The notes under the pieces: model-generated
Databases searched by the model: none
What the model saw: the letters and a program-made list of their open reading frames with translations, nothing else
Told to the model about the DNA's origin: nothing
Position numbers and translations under genes: made by a program
Shown: piece by piece, positions 37,221-49,847 of the stretch
How positions within the stretch are numbered: position 1 is the stretch's first letter
Layout: the number at the start of each line of letters is the position of its first letter
Source of the DNA: Artocarpus heterophyllus
Lineage: Eukaryota > Streptophyta > Magnoliopsida > Rosales > Moraceae
Length of the DNA stretch: 64,000 nt
Direction of reading: 5' to 3'
Assembly (NCBI GenBank): GCA_025403435.1
Contig: CM046333.1
Span: 16,331,770-16,395,769, forward strand

Positions 37221-39856
37221 GGCACTTGTTTGGGGGACATTTTTGTACAGTGAAAGAGGACTGATGAGGGATGGTAATGGTGGCTAGATATTAATAAGGG
37301 AATACTATGAGCAAAGTATCCATTCAAATTAATTTGTCTAACAATGCTGTTAACCTTGAAACATTTAAAATTTAGAGAATATTAAGTAGGATGGAAAATC
37401 TTTTTGATCATGAGGTTAAACCCTGTTCCTCATACAACAGTAGTTTCATTTTAATATATAGCTTATTTTTTAGATTGAAACTTACTGTTTTGTAATAACG
37501 AAGTTTTAACCTATTAATCTAAATAGGAATACGCTTTTTTGGTAGAACTGTGTTTCATATAGTCGAATTTGTATTGAGGTTTATCAATTTTACACAGTTT
37601 TTAATTTTATTTTGATATACTTTTGATCAAATGTGATGCTATAAGTAATTAAGTATGCACTATTTAAAGGTTTCCTGACCCTAGAATCTCCTTAAAAATT
37701 TTGAGTTAAAAGTGTTATTATGAGGATATAATCTTTGATTAGTAGTCTGGCTTTTTCCTACCATCCAATTAACTTTTGATGTCACTTATGAAAAATAATT
37801 ACTGTATAGGATAAAAAACACTTTGTATTATAATTAACGGAAAAAACAAATAAAAATTACATTTATTTTTAATTAAATGTGTAATTCCATTTTGATGTTA
37901 TAATGTATTTTGACATTAATTCTAATTTTTAAAATTTGTAAATAGAAAATTTTAGATTTTAAATATTTGAACAATGGCAAGCTTATAGTCATTAAAAGAG
38001 AAATCGACACAACAAAAAATAGGCAACAAAGTACGCTGAAATTAGACATATGTTATATTTTGTATTAATTATTGCGCCAATTAACATATACCAAACTCAT
38101 GATAACATTATATTGAAAAATAATTTCTTTTACTCAAATGTCAAGTTTTAATACTGACACAGAAATTTTGCAATTGGGTTGGGTCTATCCTAATTTCATC
38201 AAAATTCGTTAGGAACTATTTGGAAAAACAAAAGCACGTCTCAAAAAATGTAAATAGTGAAATTCAAAAACTTGAACGTCAAATCGATGCGATAAATTTA
38301 AATTTTTTGATTTGATTTGTGCCACATATATTCAAACAAAAAAATTTTTGACATAAAACATATAAATCTGTGACATGTGACAAATTTCTCTACATATATT
38401 ATACTATACTATAAAAGCAAGAACGTACCCTCCATTAAACTAGTAATTATTCTTGTTTTATTATTTTAAACTTTGTATGTTCGTCATTTGTCCTGCAATG
38501 CCAAACTTGATTACAACGACAACCAAGGAAGAGACCCTGAGAAACCAAGAGACAAATAACCACACCCCAAGCAGGAAACAAAGGCATACCAGAAAAGTAA
38601 ACGACGTCAACAAAAAAATGATAACACAACACTAACTCCAAGAGGGAAGAGATAAGAACGTTCCTTAGAGTAGTCTTGAGATCAGGAGATCGCCAAGAAT
38701 CAGGACTAAGATCCAAAATTCTTTCATAGGAAGAACGAAGTTCAGACGCTAAGTTCGATGCTACATTTGTACAGTGATCCCGTTGACTAGACAAATACAC
38801 ATAAGCTTAAAGGAAAAGGGGAAAAAAAAAAGAAGAGAGAGAGAGATGAACCATGAATATCTATTAGGAGACAAAGATGAACCATGAATATCTCTTGGGA
38901 GACTTGTCCAGTGGAAACTTCTATCTGTAGTGCAAAATCATTAGATCTAGTGAAAATTATTTTGTTTCTACAAATATGATAGTTGAAAGATAAATACGAT
39001 GGGATCTTTTTCAGTTCCCAACAAGAAACTACTTATGTATCATATATTGATACTTCTGAAGAGCCCTCGGCCGCCTTGAGTCCTTGACATTTTCTTTTCA
39101 CAAAAATTGATCAAGACTACTTTTAAAATACTTGAATTGGCCTTATATAAAGAAGCTGTATTATTTTTAAATAAAGATAGTTATCCTAAAAAGTATTATA
39201 AAATGAAAAATGAGCTTGTTTAATAGAATGATCAAAACAACAGAAATACGGACGCGTCTTGAGACAAATTTCACAAGAAGATATTATCGATTAACTTTTG
39301 TCTCGAAAAAGAAATTTCACACAAATATCCACAGAAGGAAATCCACAATACCAAAATATCTCTAACTGCACCAGGTTAGCTGTGGTCATTGACGGCTTAC
39401 CTCTGAAGTAGTCCAACGTATAACCGAAAGTATCCTGGTGTGTTACTGAAGTTAGTCAACCAAAAATATTTAGCTGCAACCATATTACCGATAGTAGTCT
39501 ACTGGGAGTCACGGTTTAAAAAAAAAAAAAAACCGACAAGAGAACTTGGTCAAATTATGTCGAGAAATTTACAGAGAATGCCCTCTAATGAATAGTGCCT
39601 ATCAAAACTGCCTCTTTCATTTTCACTTTTCCATAATGTCCATTTTCTATAATTATTTTTTTTATTCAATTTATCAATTGACATATTCATCCCTCGTACA
39701 AAATCAAAAACAAATCCTAATTCTTTTAAAATTTTTCGTTCTCCTCTTTTCCTTTAACCCCTCTCTCTCATCAGCTACCGTTTCTGAATTCTCAACTCTT
39801 TGATCATCCTTACTTACCCCTCTCTCTTCCACCAAACCCTAACTCCAAAACTAGCC
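37221..39856. other. AT-rich intergenic DNA
   Basis: No gene was recognised. A minus-strand ORF at 38447-38800 (117 codons) has two hydrophobic stretches but no family motif. A 31-bp direct repeat (GATGAACCATGAATATCT) lies at about 38846 and 38877. The stretch 39700-39856, with CT-rich tracts and an AAACCCTAA telo-box at 39834, looks like the retained 5' UTR/promoter of the 6PGDH copy. Confidence 0.4.
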
Positions 39857-40670
39857 ATGGAAGCTTCTCTGGCTCTATCCCACATAGGCCTCGCTGGCCT
39901 AGCCATCATGGGCCAGAACCTCGCCCTCAACATCACTGAGAAAGGCTTCCCTATCTCTTTCTCCAATCACACCACCTCCAAGGTCGACGAGACTGTCAAT
40001 CGGGCCCACAACGAAGGGAACCTCCCTCTCTTTGGCAAGTACAACCCTCGCGACTTTGTTCAATCGATCTAATGGTCGAGATCCATCATCATTCTCATTA
40101 AGGCCAGCACCCTAGTTGGCCAAACCATGGCCGCCTCTCTGACCATGTGGATCTCGTTCGACACTATCATTGACGGATCTGTCACCGGTTCTGTCCATCC
40201 AACTATCGAGATCCGTCATCATCCTTATCAAGGTTGGTGCCCCCATAGATTATACCATCGCCACCCTCTCTAACTACATGGACCCGAGCAACACTATGAT
40301 CGACATATCTATCACCAGTGGAAAAGCTATGTACAACCGGGCCCACAACGAAGGGAACCTCCCTCTCTTTGGCAAGTACAACCCTCGCGACTTTGTTCAA
40401 TCGATCTAATGGTCGAGATCCATCATCATTCTCATTAAGGCCAGCACCCTAGTTGGCCAAACCATGGCCGCCTCTTTGACCATGTGGATCTCGTTCGACA
40501 CTATCATTGACGGATCTGTCACCGGTTCTGTCGATCCAACGATCGAGATTCGTCATCATCCTTATCAAGGTTGGTGCCCCCATAGATTAGACCATCGCCA
40601 CCCTCTCTAACTACATGGACCCGAGCAACACTATGATCGACGTATCTATCACCAGTGAAAAAGCTATGTT
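39857..40670 (+). pseudogene. 6-phosphogluconate dehydrogenase N-terminal fragment, internally duplicated
   Basis: The ATG at 39857 starts a clear 6PGDH N-terminus: SHIGLAGLAIMGQNLALNI with the Rossmann GLAxMGxNLA motif, then EKGFPIS and TTSKVDETV. The frame stops at 40070. Further frames repeat the next helix-strand (SVIILIKVGAPIDYTIATL, then IDISI), but no catalytic domain follows. A unit of about 337 bp starting CGGGCCCACAACGAAGGG occurs at 40001-40337 and again at 40338-40670, differing at only about nine positions noted by eye. Each unit holds two related halves. Plant cytosolic and plastid 6PGDH genes are usually intronless, so this may be a truncated gene copy or a retrocopy. It cannot make an active enzyme. 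Confidence 0.85.
40001..40670 (+). repeat. 337-bp tandem duplication inside the 6PGDH fragment
   Basis: Copy 1 is 40001-40337 and copy 2 is 40338-40670. Near-identity, including the stop after VQSI, shows that the duplication happened after the gene was already broken. Confidence 0.9.
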
Positions 40671-41159
40671 CAAATTTGATTTTGTCAATTTTGATTGTTC
40701 TCTTTGAATATTTGGTTAAAAATGTGAATTTTTTTTTTGTTGATAATTGATGTTCAGTTTGATTTGTATTTAAATTTTTTGTTGTATACAAGCTTCTTGA
40801 TCTCTTTGGTTGACGATTGTGGAAAATTTTTTGTTTGATGAGTGATAAGAGATTTGATTTTGTTGTTGGTATTTAAATAGAACCTGGCAGGTTCTAGCGA
40901 GTTTTGGGACGAAAGGTTCCAGCAAGTTTTGGGACGAAACCTAATAGGTTTCGAATGGAAAGTGTGGGCACCTACACACCAGTGACTGGTGTAATCTACC
41001 ACATGAAGAGAGTGAGAAGGAAAGGTAATTTAGACTCTTAATAAATCATCATTTTTTATTAAAGAATGAAGGGTAACTTGAACTTTTAATAAATCATCTC
41101 CTTTAATTAAAGTAGCAATTCTGAAAAGAAGCTTTTGGGATGGCAGTCTTAGAAAGGTG
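40671..41159. other. Spacer between 6PGDH fragment and copia element
   Basis: T-rich sequence. Two nearby copies of GGTTCYAGCRAGTTTTGGGA (about 40889 and 40916) form a short direct repeat. No gene seen. Confidence 0.45.
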
Positions 41160-41608
41160 TGTAAAACATAAAACCAATTCAAGCATGCTATTAACTGTAT
41201 GCATATCAAGAATTGAAACCGAAAACGGAAGCGTGAAAAAAAATATTACCTCCTGCCATTGCTGTCTAAACGGTGTGCTGTGACTGCTTGCACTTGGGAT
41301 GCATCCAAGTTCTCACAAAAACTCAATTGATGGTGTAAGATTCTTAATGGAATTTTCAGAACTTGGGGACCCAATTTTGTTTCACAAAAAAACTGTACGT
41401 GAAAATTTTCTTTTCTGGATTTCTCTCCCTCTGCTCTCATTTCCTCTCATCAAGGAAATAAATAGCACCAGAAAAAAAAAACAGTTACCAGGGAGTTGAT
41501 AATTGCAGTTTAATGATAATGAATATGTGACCAATTATGAAAAACCGTTACACAATGAATTGGTTTCAATTTTGTTTGAAACCGTTAGAAAGAATTGAAA
41601 CGGTTACA
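41160..41608 (-). repeat. Copia 3' LTR
   Basis: It is nearly identical to 47408-47854. In element sense a GTGGGAGAA purine tract lies just before it (plus-strand 41609-41620 region). The 5-bp AGGTG flank is the target duplication. Confidence 0.95.
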
Positions 41609-41914
41609 TTCTCCCACTTGGTCTCCATATTTATCTTTATATTCATTAAACCCAAACTTTCAGGAAACAAATACATGAATCATGGCGATAATTTCTCTAA
41701 ATTGTGAGTATTATCTTCCATGTATTACAATGTATTATTTCTCAGACTTTATTCCTTATATGGTAACTTAACTTAATGAATAAACCCAATGTTTATTCTT
41801 GGTCCTACTATATGTGAATTTTCTCCAATAACTTAATGCGCAAAACAAATATGAGAAAACATCACAACTGAATAGGAGTTTCATTAAAACTGTAAATTGT
41901 ATGTACAAACAAAT

Positions 41915-43953
41915 TTACATTATGGAACCAAGTCCCATCTGTACAACATGATCCTTAAATGACTTCGATGGCATTCCTTTTGTCAGAGGATCTGCTATCA
42001 TCAATTTAGTGCTTATATGCTCAATGACCACTTTATTTTCCTTAATGCGTTCCCTTGTGGCTAAGTACTTAATGTCGATATGTTTACTTCGACTGCCACT
42101 CTTATTATTCTTAGCCATAAAGACAGCAACTGAATTGTCACAATATATCCTTAATGGCCTAGACACAGAATCTACAATTCCAAGGCCTGACATGAAACTC
42201 TTCAACCATACACCATGCGAAGTAGCCTCAAAACAAGAAACGAACTCTGCCTCCATTGTAGAAGTAGCAACCAACGTTTGCTTTCCACTCCTCCAAGATA
42301 CAGCTCCTCCGGCTAGCATGAAAATATAACCTAAAGTTGATTTTCTCGAATCAACACAGCCAGCAAAATCTGAATCGGAGTAGCCAATCACCTCTAGAAT
42401 GTCAGTTCGTCTATACATAAGCATGTAATCCTTTGTACCTTGAAGGTACCTCATCACTTTCTTTGCAGCCCTCCAGTGGTCAATGCCTGGGTTACTCTGA
42501 TATCTTCTCAACATTCCCATAGCAAATGCAATGTCAGGTCTTGTGCAGACCTGAGCATACATAAGGCTTCCGACAGCTGAAGCATAAGGAATGTTGCTCA
42601 TTTAAACTTTCTCGAAATGATTCTTTGGACATTGGTTCAAATTAAACTTATCACCCTTCACAATGGGTGCTACACTTGGTGAACAATCTTTCATCCGAAA
42701 TCTGTCTAATACTTTATTGATATAGGTTTCCTGCGATAGTCCCAAAATGCATCGAGATCTATCCCTATAGATCTTTATGTCAATGACATAAGATGCCTCA
42801 CCCATATCCTTCATATCAAAGTTCTTAGAAAGAAATTGTTTCACCTCATATAGAAACCCCTTGTCATTGGTTGCAAGAAGGATATCATCCAAATATAAAA
42901 CAAGGAAACAAATCTTGCTCCCACTGACCTTCTGGTATATACATTGATCCATGATGTTCTCTTCAAAACCTAACGAAGTGATGATATCATGGAATTTCAA
43001 ATACCATTGACGGGAACCCTGTTTCAAACCATATATGGATTTCTTGAGTTTGCACAGCAATTGCTCACCATCACTAGAGGATAATCCTTCAGGTTGTTTC
43101 ATATAAACCTTTTCCTCTAGATCACTATTGAGGAATGCCATTTTCACATCCATCTGATGTAACTCAAAATCAAAATGAGCTACTAATGCCATGATCACAC
43201 GAAGGGAGTCCTTTTTAGATATAGGAGAAAAAGTCTCAGTGTAATCTATACCTTCCCTTTGAGTGAATCCTTTAGCAACGAGTCTTGCCTTATGTCTCTC
43301 AATGTTGCCTAATGAGTCTTTCTTTGTCTTGAAGACCCATTTGCATCCAATGGCTTTTACATCATCAGGCAACTTGACAAGATCCCAGACTCCATTAGAT
43401 GACATAGAGTTCATCTCTTCTTTCATGGCATCATACCACAAGTTAGATTCCTTACAACTCATGGCTTGTGAAAACGTTTCTGGATCATTTTCGGCTCCTA
43501 TGTTGTAGTCAGACTCTTGTAGATACACAATATAGTCACTAGGAATGGCTGATCGCCTTACTCTAGTAGATCTCCTTAATGCTGGTTCAACATTCTCTTG
43601 AGGAACATGTTGATCAGCTGGCTGTTCAACTGGATCTACTACTTCTTGATCAGCAATCTGTGGAACTTGAATGACTGGCTGTTGTTCAACACGCGTTTGA
43701 ACTGTAGGCGTATCACGTATAACAATCACTCTATCATATGAAGTGGAAGCTTGAGCATCTGTATGATCTTTCTTTGGAACGGTGTTCCAGGATCGATCGC
43801 TCCCACTGATCAAGTCATTCTCAAGAAATTTTGCATTTCTTGATTCCACAAACCTAGTGGTATGTGATGGACAATAAAATCTATATCCCTTAGACCGTTC
43901 AGCATATCCAACGAAATACCCACTTATGGTCCTTGGGTCTAGCTTTTTTTCTT
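41915..43953 (-). pseudogene. pol: Copia reverse transcriptase and RNase H
   Basis: On the minus strand, GCKWVFKTKKDSLG and KARLVAKGFTQREGIDY open the RVT_2 reverse transcriptase, followed by MDVKMAFLNSDLEEKVYM, LYGLKQ and the catalytic YLDD near 42900. After a TAA at 42604-42602, the same frame gives the connection and RNase H region (GSLMYAQVCTRPDIAFAMG, YSDSDFAGCVDSRKST, STMEAEFVS, a DNSVAVFMAKN block, KHIDIKYLATRE and ADPLTKGMPS). The order matches plant copia polyproteins, and only the stops prevent translation. Confidence 0.93.
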
Positions 43954-45139
43954 ATGGATTATACACTCTTACTTCAGACGGGCATCCCCAAACGCGTATA
44001 TGTCGCAAACTCGATTTTCAACCTTTCCATAACTCGAACGGTGTCTTTGAGACAGCCTTGGTTGGAACTCGGTTTAATATATAGACAGCTGTCTTGAGAG
44101 CTTCAGTCCACAAAGACCTAGGAAGCTTGGAGCTGCTAAGCATGCTCCGCACCATATCCAACAATGTTCGGTTTCTTCTTTCTGCCACACCATTTTGATC
44201 TGGAGAACCGGGCATAGTATATTGGGCAACTATCCCATGTTCTTGAAGAAACTTCGCAAATGGACCAGGCGCTTGTCCATCTTCGGTGTATCTACCATAG
44301 TATTCACCACCTCTATCAGATCTCACTATCTTTATTTGCTTACCACATTGTTTCTCTACTTCTGCCTTAAACACCTTAAAGGCATCTATAGCTTCATTTT
44401 TGTTATGAAGCAAGTAGAGATACATATATCGTGAGTAATCATCAATAAAAGTAATGAAATACTTTTGACCATACGCATCTATGTCTGGACTACAAATATC
44501 TGTATGTATGATCTCTAATATGTCTGAACTTCTCTTGGCACCTTTCTTTGACATATTGGTCTGCTTTCCCTTTATGCAGTCCACATAAGTGTCAAAGTCA
44601 GTAAAATCTAGAGTACTAAGTACCCCATCATTCACTAGTCTCTTGATTCTCTCAATAGAGATATGACATAATCTACGGTGCCACAACATAAAGGAATCTT
44701 CATTCATAACACATCTCTTAATGCCAGCATTATCTTGAATATGCATAGAAGTATAAGAAGTTTTATCTTGTAAATTAATTTTGAAAAGACCATTTGACAA
44801 TATACCATTTCCAATAAGTTCAGATCTATAAAACAAACTAAATATAGTGTCTGAAAAATTAAAGGAAAATCCCAATGGTACAAACCTTGAAACTGAAATT
44901 AAATTCCTAGAAAAACTATGAATATAAAATGTCTTTTCTAATTTTAAAACAAAACCACTAGATAAAACTAAATTGCATGTTCCGACAGCCTCTACATGTG
45001 AGTGCATCTTGTTGCCTGTATAGATGCACTGCTCACTTCCCACTGGCTTCCTTAGGCCTTGCAATCCCTGCAAGGAATTAGTGACATGGATTGAAGAACT
45101 AGAATCAATCCACCATGTGTTATGTTCAACGTCAACCAT
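43954..45139 (-). pseudogene. pol: Copia integrase region
   Basis: The pre-integrase zinc-finger region is at about 44690-44560 ([17 protein letters not shown] with a later CIKGK). It is followed by the DDE core: [27 protein letters not shown] and the Glu in [18 protein letters not shown] at 44020-44018 (WKG-stop-KSSL, probably from TGG) and a TAA at 43954-43952 break the linker to the reverse transcriptase. An aspartic protease motif is seen as [12 protein letters not shown] near 45115, where the expected DSGAS reads DSSSS, so the protease is probably inactive. Confidence 0.88.
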
Positions 45140-45976
45140 ATTAGATTCATAACAGACAAGTGAGAATTGAGTACCTTTTTTGTCAAGCCAACTCTGATAT
45201 TTAGGACAATCCTTCTTTATGTGCCCCTTCTTTTTACAAAAGAAGCACCTGGATTCCTTCTTGATATCAGCTTGAGCGGGCAGTTTGCCTTTTCCCTTAT
45301 TCTTGGCTTAGCCCTTGTTCTTCCTTTGAGTTGCCAGATGCACACTCTCTCCCGCTTCCATAGCAAGCCTTCCTTCTTCCTGGACACACATGGTCATCAA
45401 TTCATTGATGGACCACTTATCCTTATGTGTGTTGTAGGATATCTTGAAAGGTCCATATTGATGTGGGAGAGTGTTGAGGATGTAGTGCACAAGGAAGGTT
45501 TCAGACATCTCAACCTCAAGTGTCTTCAGCTGAGCCGCTATATCCCTCATTTGCATGATGTGCTCACGCACACCATGAATTTCAGTAAGCTTCATGGATG
45601 AAAATTTCATTATCAGAGTGCTAGCCAAGGCTTTGTCTGATGTAGCAAACTGCTCATCAATTGCCTTCATCAGAGCTCGCACTTTGTCATATTACTCCAA
45701 TGAACCACGTATGCCAACCGAGATTTTCGTCTTTATGAATATTACGCAGAGGCGATTAGATCGCTCCCATTTTTCATAACGGTCCACGTCATCTGGCTGG
45801 CTGGTCTCCATAATGGCAGGTGGTTCATCCTTACGGATAGCCAAGTCAATGTCCATGACACCTAAATGAAGAAGAATTCTCTCCTTCCACACTTTATAGT
45901 TGTCTCCCTTAAGTTCGAGAATGTCACACTGGAAATCAGAGTAACTCACAGTTTGCATAGCTGCATAATAAAACAT
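45140..45976 (-). pseudogene. gag: Copia gag
   Basis: A gag-type frame starts at 45976 or more likely at 45958 (MQTVSYSDF). Landmarks are LKGDNYKVWKERILLHL, KSRCFF...-type CCHC knuckle [14 protein letters not shown] near 45250-45210, and LHHI-type helix FLVHYILNTLPHQY. TAA stops lie at 45694-45692 and 45310-45308. The frame then continues into the protease and integrase. Confidence 0.88.
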
Positions 45977-47407
45977 ACATGCTTATGTTACTAAATTGAG
46001 GCTACAATACTTTATGACATGTTTACCAATGTAAATCATGCATTAAAATATGAATCAAATGACATAAAAATTGCATGTGGGCTAAATTTTTAACTCAAAC
46101 AGATTCATATATCCTTATGATGACGCTATTAAATTATATGCCATTTTCTTAATTCCTGTGGGTAAATTAAGAAAGATAATTTGATACATCAATCATATTA
46201 AATATAATAAAAATTTCTGTGGGATAAAATTTATCATATTACATATGATTAATCATAATTTAATGTCTTTTTACCATATGTGATTTAAACATCTTACATA
46301 ATTTTTGCATAATTAAAGATGCTGTGGCTACTCTTTAATTATTCAAAAATTAAATACATATATCACAAGACATTTATTCTTAAATTTTTGCTCATAAAAT
46401 AAATTGCAATTACCTTAAGCAATAAATAAATATGAACAAAGAACCATAATTTATGTACTAATTTTCATTATGTATATATTAAAATTATACATTCAAAAAT
46501 ATAATTTAGCACATTATTGCACAAAATTAAATGTACTAAATTATTTAACTTAATATTGCATGCATAATTTTAAATCACAAATTATACATAATGAACACTA
46601 TATGCACATAAATTTACAAAATTATATCCACACAATTACTGTATAATATTCATAACAAATACCAAAAATTATGAATATTCAAAATTATGAATTTTTCATA
46701 AATTATTCCATAATATGAAAAATTCCATAAATATTAAAATTGTAGATATATTACGAAAATTTCATAAAAAATTATAAAAACTGAAAATTTTAAGAAATTT
46801 TCCCCAAAAAATATCACTTTATAAAATCTGGAAAAAATCAATTTTTTTTTTAATTTTTGGGTTTTTTTTTTTTTTTTTTTATTTTTTTATTTTCTGCTCA
46901 GCCAAAAACGGCGTCGTTTGGAGAGCCCCCCAGCGTAAACGACACGTCGTTTACAAAGAGGGCAGCCTGTCAACATACAAAACGACATGTTGTTTTGGTC
47001 ATTAATGTCCAAAACGACTTGTCGTTTTTTAACCCTGAAACGAGCCCCTCAATGCCCGAAACGACATGTCATTTTTGGCTGACCCAAGCCAAACGACATG
47101 TCATTTTTATCGTCTTCAACCTTGAATCCGGGTCTTCTTCACCCGAACGACCCGGTTTCAACCCGGTTTTGACCTGTTTCAGACCCGGCTCGTTTTTCAC
47201 CCTCTGGACACTAATTTTGACGTTTCAAATTGCAGAATTTATAAAAATCTAATGTCTAAATGATTTCTAATCTTAGTTTCAATTAAGAAACGTTAAAAAT
47301 CAAAACCCAAAAATCAAAAAAAGTTTCCACCCGTGCGTCCAAAACACGGGAAATTTTTTCCAGTTTTTCATGCAAGGCAGAGGTCAAATTACGGCTCTGA
47401 TGCCAAA
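45977..47407 (-). other. Copia untranslated leader with palindrome array
   Basis: About 1.4 kb lies between the 5' LTR and gag, very AT-rich in the gag-proximal part (46000-46860). It becomes GC-richer at 46900-47210, where six near-palindromes occur. No host gene was recognised. In element sense, TGGCATCAGAGC just inside the LTR (about 47404-47393) is a one-mismatch initiator-Met primer site. Confidence 0.75.
46905..47107. repeat. Six near-palindromes of type AAACGACATGTCGTTT
   Basis: Copies are at 46905-46919, 46936-46953, 46979-46996, 47011-47028, 47058-47075 and 47090-47107. Cores are CGGCGTCG, CGACACGTCG, CGACATGTTG, CGACTTGTCG and CGACATGTCA (twice). Centre-to-centre spacing is about 32-47 bp. 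The shorter AAACGACGTCGTTT type is a common word in plant genomes. A regular array in a retroelement leader is what stands out. Confidence 0.9.
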
Positions 47408-47854
47408 TGTAAAACATAAAACCAATTCAAGCATGCTATAAACTGTATGCATATCAAGAATTGAAAACGAAAACGGAAGCGTGAAAAAATATTACCTCCT
47501 GCCATTGTTGTCCAAACGGTGTGCTGTGACTGCCTGCACTTGGGATGCTTCCAAGTTCTCACAAAAACTCAATTGATGGTGTAAGATTCTTAATGGAATT
47601 TTCGAAACTTGGGGACCCAATTTTGCTTCACAAAATAAAACTGTACGTGAAAAATTTCTTTTCTGGATTTTTCTCCCTCTGCACTCATTTCCTCCCATCA
47701 AGGAAATAAATAGCACCAGAAAAAAACAGTTACCAGGGAGTTGATAATTGCAGTTTAATGATAATGAATATGTGACCAATTTATGAAAAACCGTTACACA
47801 ATGAATTGGTTTTAATTTTGTTTGAAACCGTTAGAAAGAATTGAAGTGGTTACA
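47408..47854 (-). repeat. Copia 5' LTR
   Basis: Element-sense start TGTAACC at 47854 and end TTTTACA at 47408. It aligns with 41160-41608 with few substitutions. AGGTG follows on the plus strand. Confidence 0.95.
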
Positions 47855-47859
47855 AGGTG

Positions 47860-49847
47860 CTCCTTTAGGGGGCATTCTTGTGCTTTTCTCAACTATGTAT
47901 ACTAGTTTAACATGTATCAATCAAACTTTGAATGTGTTAATCGCCTAAACTAGGTAAAATTGTTCAAAACGGCCTCTGAACTGATGTAAGTTTAGATTGT
48001 CTCTCAAATTATTGATATCAGCTTACTTCCTAATTTTGAAGAAGTTTAAGGGCAAGTTGACAAAAAACCAATAGTGCTTTTGAAGGCAAGTTGATTAAAA
48101 AATATTAGTTCCGATAACATTTATAAAATTAGAATTAGTGCATATCATCATTTTGTTAGGATTATAGACATATTTATTTATATGAAGAGGCATTTTAAAC
48201 GATTTTTTATAGTACAAGAGTTAAGTGAACCATTTTTAAAGTTCAAGATATATATGTTTATATTGAAGTACTAGAGTTTATATTTCATGAAGTATTTATG
48301 AAACTAATTACGAAAAAACTTAACCCAATTAGGAAAACAATATTAACTTGTATGTCTCTAATACGAAGCTAAACTCAAATGAGAAATTTATCCATTTCCG
48401 AGAGAGAGAGAGAGAGATTAAGGGGATCTGCATAAATTATAACACCTATTAATAGCGTAATCACAGATTAATCTGGCAAAAGCCACATTGAACTATAATG
48501 GGAAAGTGTTAGAACTAATAAATGATTCACTACAGCTTGTAACTAACTCATTAAGTTTCTTATTATTCTGTTAAGCATAGTTAGTTTAGACAGCTGTGCT
48601 TCTAACAGCTAATAGATCTCTCTAAAAATACTTTGCACAACTAACCCCCTGTTTGGCATTGTAGTTCCCACCACAAACTCAGTTATAAACAGTGTAAAGC
48701 TCTCACATGCTACAGTAACAATTTAAAAAATTGTTACTGTGTAAAGCTTTCATATGCTACAATAAAAGTGGTTCCCACCACCGGTTCCCACCACCTTCCA
48801 AACACCCCCTAATACATATAATAGAAGAAAGGCACTCGGAACAGTTCTTTAGACGCCATTTTTGACAATCAGAAAAATACTCTCTCTGATCTTTTATCAA
48901 ACACTTGCTTCTCTCTCTAATTTTCTTTTGAAAAGTTAGTTAATTTAAATCCCTTGATCGCTCTCGAATTGGCTACAAGTGACTCCAAAAAAATAAAGTA
49001 AAAAAATAAAAAAGAAACCTACGTGAAGTAGCGAAACCACATATATAAGTGGAGAAAAAATGGAAGAGAATACGAGAATATTGCAATAAACAGTTGATTC
49101 AAGCAGTGGAAAACTTTCCGTAAGAATTAAAATGGGAGGGTTTTTCCCGAGTTTTATGAGTACTTGTGAGTTAATGAGTTTATATGAGTAATTTTTTCCT
49201 TGTTTTAACCAAATAATTATAATATTTATTAACAAGAAGGATAAGGTGACAAGAAGAGTACTGAAGAACAGAAATAAAAATATATCAACAAGAATCGAGA
49301 GAAACAAAATAAACAACATATTTATCGATAAGTCTCTTAAAAAATACAAAATCTAAGATATGATACTATGATAAAATTTAGACTAACTAAAGAGTTGGCT
49401 TTTATATTAAAAGATCAACATATTAAATGGGTAACCCAGTACCCTTATAAATTGTTGTTTGTTTCATGTTTTAATAACGTGGGACTTGGGATTTTGTTTT
49501 CTTTACACTAACACTTGAAAATGCCATCAAATTATTCATATAGAACCCTAAAAAAAGAAGAAGAAGGAAATGGGTTTCTTTTCTCTAGAGTGCCCATTAG
49601 CTTAAGTTGGGATGATTAGAAGGGAAATTATCTACAATTGAAGAAGAATATATGACGGCCATCAACTATTTATTAATTATTAATTGGCAAAAACAAACTC
49701 TATATCCTGCATAATATGGTTGCATCACTCGGAACCTTTTATTTATCCACACAACAATATTGATGACCGTGAGCAAAAAAAAAAAAAAAAAAAGGAAAAA
49801 GCATTGATCACTTGTTTTCCGATGATAATTAATAATTAATACAAATC
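47860..49847. other. Intergenic DNA between copia and the potassium transporter
   Basis: AT-rich and holds the repeat at 48645-48810. A minus-strand ORF at 48945-49349 is hydrophobic but low-complexity and unconvincing. The stretch 49700-49847 is the likely transporter 3' UTR. Confidence 0.4.
48645..48810. repeat. Dispersed TGTTTGG-ended repeat, copy E (best preserved)
   Basis: Ends are CCCCCTGTTTGGCATT and CCTTCCAAACACCCCCT. Inside, GTGTAAAGCTCTCACATGC and GTGTAAAGCTTTCATATGC are direct copies separated by an inverted AACAATTT/AAATTGTT pair. TAA flanks both sides. Confidence 0.65.

Larger units (their letters stand above)
41160..47854 (-). mobile_element. Complete Ty1/copia LTR retrotransposon
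   Basis: The 6695-bp element is in minus orientation. LTRs of 449 bp (41160-41608) and 447 bp (47408-47854) have ends TGTAAC and TTTACA in element sense. AGGTG target duplications lie at 41155-41159 and 47855-47859. A primer-binding site, a purine tract and one polyprotein frame in gag-integrase-RT-RNase H order (the copia order) are present. Five in-frame stops make it non-autonomous. I did not assign a clade. Confidence 0.95.

Noticed and set aside
37129..37287. Plus-strand 52-codon ORF with a hydrophobic middle, right after the gypsy element
   Set aside because: The opposite strand reads as the signal-peptide end of the lectin kinase pseudogene and joins across the insertion. The plus ORF is an antisense shadow.
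38447..38800. Minus-strand ORF of 117 codons with two hydrophobic stretches
   Set aside because: No family motif, no visible exon partners and no coding-like neighbours. Not enough to call a gene.
46905..47107. Regularly spaced repeats considered as a CRISPR-like array
   Set aside because: Plant nuclear DNA inside a retrotransposon leader. Repeats are short, palindromic and variable, with no unique-spacer pattern or cas genes.
48945..49349. Hydrophobic minus-strand ORF (134 codons)
   Set aside because: Low-complexity Leu/Phe/Ile composition expected from AT-rich DNA, and no family features.
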